Shown here: positions 58,401 through 64,000 of the stretch, in pieces
Position numbering within the stretch: the stretch's first letter is position 1
Layout of the letters: the number at the start of each line of letters is the position of its first letter
Assembly (NCBI RefSeq): GCF_051020985.1
Contig: NC_135008.1
Span: 868,001-932,000 of the forward strand
Reading direction: 5' to 3'
Length of the DNA: 64,000 nucleotides
Source of the DNA: Nomia melanderi
Taxonomy: Eukaryota > Arthropoda > Insecta > Hymenoptera > Halictidae
Translations under genes and position numbers: made by a program
Notes under the pieces: model-generated
Told to the model about the DNA's origin: nothing
Database searches by the model: none
What the model saw: the letters and a program-made list of their open reading frames with translations, nothing else

Positions 58401-60965
58401 CTTTCCTGCTTATGACCCAACGCCAAGAGCGGGCGGTTTCATTGATGGTAGATTTATGACAGGGATTAAACCACAAGAATTCTTTTTTCACTGCATGGCT
58501 GGCCGTGAAGGTCTCATTGATACAGCTGTAAAGACCAGCAGATCAGGATATCTACAACGATGTCTTATCAAGCATCTTGAAGGATTAGTTATCAATTACG
58601 ACTCAACGGTACGTGATTCAGACGGTAGTTTAGTGCAGATTTATTATGGGGAAGATGGACTTGACATACCAGGTTCAAGATTCTTAAAAAAAGAACAAAT
58701 CGACTTCTTGGTGCACAATAGAGATGCTATTATTAACAAACAGATTATCGAAAGTCTGAAAGAAGATTCTGATACGAGTAAAATTTTGAAGCTAGCCAAG
58801 AAAATTAAAAAATGGGAGAGTAAGAATGGCCATGCGTTACAGAAGAGGAGAATTAGCCCTTTCACAAAATTCTCTGCACAGCCTGTAAAGATTAAAGCCG
58901 CAAAGTTCAAGGAAATTGATGAAAACAGTGGAAGAAGTAAAGCTGCACTTTCGCTCATGAGAAAGTGGATAAGAGCACCCGAAGAAGAAAAAGATGCTAT
59001 TTATGCGCAATGTGTTAGATGTCCTGATCCGATAACGTCGCATTACAGACAAGATGTAGATTTCGGTGTACTGTCTGAGCGACTGGAGCATTTAATAGAC
59101 GAATATATTGCTAATAAATCTACAGAGTCTCCAATAAAACGGAGCGACTTAAGGGATCTTTTATCCATGAAGGTGATGAAGATTGTTTGTCCACCTGGTG
59201 AACCTGTAGGTTTATTAGCAGCACAGTCAATCGGCGAGCCATCCACTCAGATGACACTGAACACTTTCCATTTTGCTGGTCGTGGAGAGATGAACGTCAC
59301 TCTGGGTATACCCAGGCTACGTGAAATACTCATGATGGCATCCAAAAGCATTAAAACACCCAGCATGGAAATACCCTTCAAGAAGGACTTGAAAAATATA
59401 TCAAAGCGGTCTAATAAACTGAGACTAAAACTGACTAAGTGTGTTTTAGCAAATATTTTAAATAACATCACCATAGACAGGAAAATGGAACAGTGGCCAG
59501 ATAGACGATTGGTGCATACAATGACCCTACAGTTTTTCCCATACAAAGCGTATAAAGGGGAATTTTGCATTCAACCGCATGATGCACTGAAAAAGGCGGA
59601 AGAAGTATTTTTCAAGGCACTGTTTAGGGAAATTAAAAAAGTTGCCAAAGTGACAGGTGCCTTGTTACACATTGAGGAAGAGAAGAAGTCTACCAATGAT
59701 GATGATGCTCTGTTGGATCAAACTGAACCGGATGAGAGGCCATCGTTGAAATCACGATCAAACTTAGGAGAAATGCATGAGTCCTCGGATGAGGATGAAG
59801 CAGCGGAAGACGCGGACGCGACATTGACTCGATCGATTTCTCGACATAGAGAAAATCAAGAATATGAAGACCCGGAGGAAGAGGAGGAGGTAGATGATGT
59901 AAATGATAAAGATGATGACACTACTGTTGAAAATAATGAAAGCTCAGACCGTATGGAAGACCAACAAAATGGGGATGGAGATGAAGACATTGAAGGTGAG
60001 AAATCGGATGATGTGAGTGAAATATACAACAAACAAAGAAGAAGAGATATAACAAACATGTATCATCATGCAATAGAGTATGACTACGACGAAGAAAAAT
60101 ACTCGTGGTGTAAATTAACATTTTGGGTACGTATTCAAATATATTTATCGCTTATTTTTCTTTTATAATCGTAGGAATATATTTATATTTTATTCCATTC
60201 TTCAGCTGCCACTTAAAATGATAAAACTGGACTTGCCAACAATCATTAGAAACGTTGCGAACAGAGTTGTTTTATGGGAAGTACCATGTATAAAACGAGC
60301 TTTTACATTCCAAAATAATGATGGAGAAACTGTCCTCAAAACTGATGGTATAAATATAATAGTAAGTAGAATATAAATTTAATATTGTTTGTAATGTTAT
60401 ATTTTATTTTAGAAGTTCATTAATTATATTTTTTTATATTACAGGAAATGTTTAAATACGACAGGTCATTAGATTTGAATAAATTGTATTCCAATGATAT
60501 TTATGGTATCTCCCAAACATATGGTATTGAAGCAGCCAACAGAGTTATTGTAAAAGAAGTGAAGGATGTGTTCAAAGTATATGGTATTACGGTTGACTCT
60601 CGTCATTTGTCGTTAATTGCAGATTATATGACATTCGATGGTAGATTTCAACCTCTCAGTCGAAAAGGAATGGAAGATTCTGCATCTCCTTTACAACAAA
60701 TGAGCTTTGAAAGTTCCCTTAATTTCTTAAAACATGCTACATTACAAGGTACGTGTATTTATATGTAAATGTTCGATGAAAAACAAAATTATTATGATAT
60801 AGATCATTTAATATGTATGATGTATTTTTAGGAAAACAAGACAATTTGGTATCTCCTTCTAGTCGATTAATGTTAGGCCAGCCTTGCAAATCTGGTACTG
60901 GAGCCTGTGCACTATTACTAAAAATGCAAAAACAACCAGAGGTTACTTTGTCGGTAGACGCATAA
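55432..60965 (+). CDS. POLR1A: RNA polymerase I largest subunit (RPA1)
   Basis: Catalytic subunit of nucleolar RNA polymerase I, which makes the large rRNA precursor. Five exons: 55432-55615, 55784-60126 (4343 bp), 60206-60361, 60445-60748, 60832-60965, giving 1706 aa (human 1720). The N-terminal zinc site is C71-x2-C74-x6-C81-x2-H84 within CNVYKCPGHFGH. The absolutely conserved NADFDGDEMN places the catalytic Mg2+ aspartates at 583, 585 and 587. The bridge/trigger region is visible as GLLAAQSIGEPSTQMTLNTF then HFAGRGEMNVTLGIPRLRE. Residues about 1367-1480 form a long acidic insertion, the known Pol I jaw/expander area. The C-terminus (GIEAANRVIVKEVKDVFKVYG, FDGRFQPLSRKGM, CKSGTGAC) is typical of RPA1 and excludes RPB1 (no CTD heptads) and RPC1. 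A/T-ending codons. Confidence 0.98.
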
Positions 60966-61275
60966 CTGTAACATTTATATTTTATTGAAGCAATGTATTT
61001 ATAAATTCAATCTTTTATGGTACATTTCAATACCCTATTCCCTACATTATGAAAAGATAACAAAATGGAATAATTTTATTGTACATAAATTTGTAGAAAC
61101 CGGTTACATATTTTATTTTCTAACTAAATATATATAATAAAATTGACAATTCTCTTACTAGTAAAACACAACACTGCTTGCAGCGATCAAGAGGCATTTG
61201 CTGCTACCTCTGATAAATAGTGCCAATTATTAAACAATTTTGCTTAAACATATTTTCATCAATCGAATTAATTAT

Positions 61276-62649
61276 TCACTTGTGCTTTTGAACTGTGCTT
61301 TTAAGTTTGTCAAAGTTTGCACCAGAGAAGGTTTCCACCTAAAACAAGTTTAAAACATCAGTTCCCTGTTGTCACCATTTTTAAATTATATCTGAATTTA
61401 AAGGGATACATACCACTTTACCACCTTTGATAAACACAAAGGTAGGCATACTGGTGATATTATATTTCTCAGTAATATCTTCACATTCTTCTATATCTAC
61501 TTTTAAAAATATAACATCGGGCATTTCCTGTAATAAAAACAAAACAGTGTTTAACAAATGATACTCAGTCTTTATACTCTGTAATTTCAAATGGAGTAAT
61601 CAAAAATTAATGGCTTACATTTGCCAACTCTTCAACTCTGGGCGCAATCATTTTGCAAGGAAAACACCATACTGCAAAAAAGTCAATAACAACTAATTTG
61701 TCACCGGCACCCTCGAGGGTCTTGTCCAACTCGTCCTGTAAATAAATTAAACATTATCAAATTTATATCTTATCAATTCCGTTAAATTTTTCTTATGGTA
61801 TTGGTACTTATGCACTACAGTACATGACGCAAGGTATATTATAGCTGATAACTAACATGCCTGTGATAAGAGATATACCAGTCATCGGCTGATAAAATTT
61901 AGATTAATATACTGGTTATAGTTTAGTTTAAGTTTGATGATAAGAAAATATATACGAATACATAATAATTGCAAGTTAAAAAAACAAATTTCCTTCCTCT
62001 AAAAGATAGGTAACATTAAAATGAATTCCTTAAAACATATGAAATTACAGTAAAACAACTCTAGTTGTCACCTAATTATTTTTTAACCGTTTTCCACGAT
62101 GCTGGTGTTTATGGAATAATCATACTACTTCAGTCAATTAAAATATGTTTATTTGATGAGCGCAGTTGCAAGATGCTCTTAGTCACGGAAAATAATTCCA
62201 ATGCCGCTAACCATGCGCATCTACACGTCAATTGAAATTGTTTATAACTGACATCATTCTTTGGAACGCTATATTCGAAAATGATCATTACACAGATATA
62301 TGTGCCGCGGCGCTGCAGAGCCGGCACAAGTTACTGTACCGTTCGCAACAGTAATTGCACTTGCTTCTGAAGCCCATTTATTGCAATACCAGGAAAGTTC
62401 CACACGAAATAAACCGACACACAATCGATTCACTCAAGGTCAACTAGGTTTCGCAGAAAGTATGATATAATCGAGCGGACCACGCTGGGGCCTAACGCTA
62501 GTATACCATTCATTCCATGGTTCAAGCTAATTAAAGCAGATGTTCTCAACGTGTTACTTAAAATTCCGAAATTGTGTTGGAAACGCGATAATAATGTATG
62601 GTCCAATGTTAATTGGATTACTTACGGAACTCTTGATCTGGACGACCAT
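61276..62649 (-). CDS. Thioredoxin with CFPC active site
   Basis: A cytosolic protein disulfide reductase, normally kept reduced by thioredoxin reductase. Four minus-strand exons: 62649-62626, 61735-61619, 61527-61414, 61338-61276, all GT-AG and phase 0, giving 105 aa, the standard thioredoxin length. The fold landmarks are present: VVIDFFAVWC, KMIAPRVEELA, FLKVDIEECEDI, the cis-proline loop NITSMPTFVFIKGGK and the C-terminal FSGANFDKLKSTVQKHK, all close to insect thioredoxin-2. The oddity is the redox motif: bases 61666-61655 read TGT TTT CCT TGC, giving W-C-F-P-C-K where nearly all thioredoxins have W-C-G-P-C-K. Both cysteines remain. Intron 1 is long (890 bp). Convergent with POLR1A, 310 bp between stop codons. 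Confidence 0.95.
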
Positions 62650-64000
62650 TTTTACAACCTCCTAGGAAATTGGTTCGTTTCTGAATAAGCACACGTAGCG
62701 TTGACTCGACCGTTCGGATGCCTGCCTAACGACTGCGCGCTGTGGTCACTATGAATCTCACAGTAGTTCCGTCTCTCCCTCTTCCGACTATTCCGTCACG
62801 TCTTCCCTTTCCCTTGTCCATAGTTCTTTCTTTTTCTTATGCTTGAATTCTTAGAACAATGACGCAATTGAATGCACGGTATATAATAATGCAATGCGTT
62901 GTTATACATAATAATAATGCCGATAATAATAATAATAATAAACCAATAATATCCAAAAGATTTTGTCACACGCATAATTTCTTAGAAATGTTTTTGAGAG
63001 TAACTGACCTTGACATGAAACTAGTGTGAGTCATGCAGTCCACCTAATTTGAAGAAAGTCGATATTTGACCGAAAAAGTTACTTTAGAATGCAGACGTAT
63101 TTATTCCCAGAAGAAAGATACGCAATGGCATCAATGTGGAGTGTCACAAAATTTAATTAAAACGCTGATTCATTATGATTTCACTCGTAATGGTGTCATA
63201 CTTTATGAAGTTTTGTGATCATTCGTCTTGAATATTTTACATAAAATTTTTTCATTGTAACATAAAATAATTTTATCGTTATGTTTCATTAAGTTATCCT
63301 CTTATATTGTACGTTCATAAAATATTTCCATATGTAGAGTACACGGATGACTTCCTGTTGGCAGGACAGTATACGAAAAGTAGTTAATGTATTATAATAT
63401 AACAATAAATTGTTACTTATTCTCAACTATTCAAAGTCGTCTGGTATAGTCCATCCTTCATGGAACATGGTATTGTACACACCTTGCTATTTTATTCATT
63501 ACAACATGTGTCTACTCTACAACATAACATTGGTTTTATCGACTTACACCGCCAGTAAAGTTCTAAACCGGAAGTGATTGTGGTTGACGATAAAAGCGTC
63601 CCCATTTGATTGAGTATCATAATTACATTACACATTTAGGCTAATTGATATAAATTACTCTCCTCAGCATCACATTTTTCATTTAAACCTTTCTCTGCTA
63701 AAAATGTTACAAACATTTTTACAAACCTCATGAATATTGTTTTACGAGCAAATTAAATATGATATCTAATCACCTTTATCAAATCATTGCTCTATATTTC
63801 GCGTGCCAATGTGGAAATATGGAATCATACGACGCAGTGGCACTGCCGAGCAACGAGTACAATTATTTCCATACTCGGTGTCCACTGGAATGACACATTT
63901 TCAACGACGTCGGTAACACAGATCCGCCGGCAGAAACCTGCGTTACCGGTAAACGATAACGCAATGCCAACCGACACTCGTGCAAATAGGTAAATATACT
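62650..64000. other. Intergenic region right of thioredoxin
   Basis: Contains the thioredoxin 5' flank (GC-richer at 62.69-62.83 kb), an (ATA)n-like microsatellite at 62905-62940, and AT-rich DNA. A 68-codon plus-strand frame at 63787-63993 ends near a possible donor (AATAG/GTAAAT) at the window edge, but its peptide is not recognisable. No gene supported. Confidence 0.5.

Noticed and set aside
63787..63993. 68-codon frame near the right edge
   Set aside because: A donor-like site follows it, but the peptide is not recognisable and no partner exon is in view.
1..64000. tRNA, rRNA or other structural RNA genes
   Set aside because: I looked for A/B-box-like and cloverleaf patterns and conserved rRNA words and found none I could support. 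A dedicated covariance-model search would be needed to exclude them.

Overview
The window is nuclear DNA from an insect, most likely a hymenopteran (bee, ant or wasp). This rests on the protein families, short phase-consistent introns, strong base-composition heterogeneity and many small transposon-derived repeats. Species cannot be named from the sequence alone. Seven protein-coding genes with recognisable products could be rebuilt exon by exon with GT-AG junctions and an intact frame (one junction is GC-AG). Two small secreted-protein genes and two orphan exons add to these.

Layout. Bases 1-19,000 are GC- and CpG-rich and hold no recognisable gene. They contain simple and tandem repeats, an old inverted-repeat element (about 7.63-8.15 kb), and two minus-strand exon-like segments (9252-8763, Asn/His/Ser-rich, and 15686-15553) that probably belong to one or more long-intron genes. 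Bases 19,870-20,929 (+) are TAF11, a TFIID subunit. Bases 21,956-24,203 (+) hold two tandem genes for tiny proteins with a single thrombospondin type 1 repeat. Bases 25,220-24,481 (-) are BLOC1S4 (cappuccino). Bases 28,088-30,553 (+) are a fatty acyl-CoA reductase. Bases 33,509-51,681 (+) are a complete 27-exon otoferlin-type ferlin (2101 aa). Bases 54,558-52,476 (-) are GNL1, a circularly permuted GTPase. Bases 55,432-60,965 (+) are POLR1A, the largest subunit of RNA polymerase I. Bases 62,649-61,276 (-) are a cytosolic thioredoxin with an unusual Cys-Phe-Pro-Cys active site.

Neighbouring genes do not form one pathway. GNL1 and POLR1A both relate to growth and nucleolar biology and are transcribed divergently from an 873-bp gap. 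POLR1A and thioredoxin converge, as do ferlin and GNL1. Composition follows gene type: housekeeping genes (TAF11, BLOC1S4, GNL1, POLR1A, thioredoxin) use A/T-ending codons in AT-rich DNA, while the ferlin and the reductase use G/C-ending, CpG-rich codons.

The strongest unexplained structure is a set of short TTAA-bounded inverted-repeat elements, many with termini of the form TTAA-CCCTTTGCACTC...GAGTGCAAAGGG-TTAA. They look like non-autonomous piggyBac-type MITEs. They are concentrated in ferlin introns, sometimes nested or back to back, and one makes up most of a 169-bp intron.
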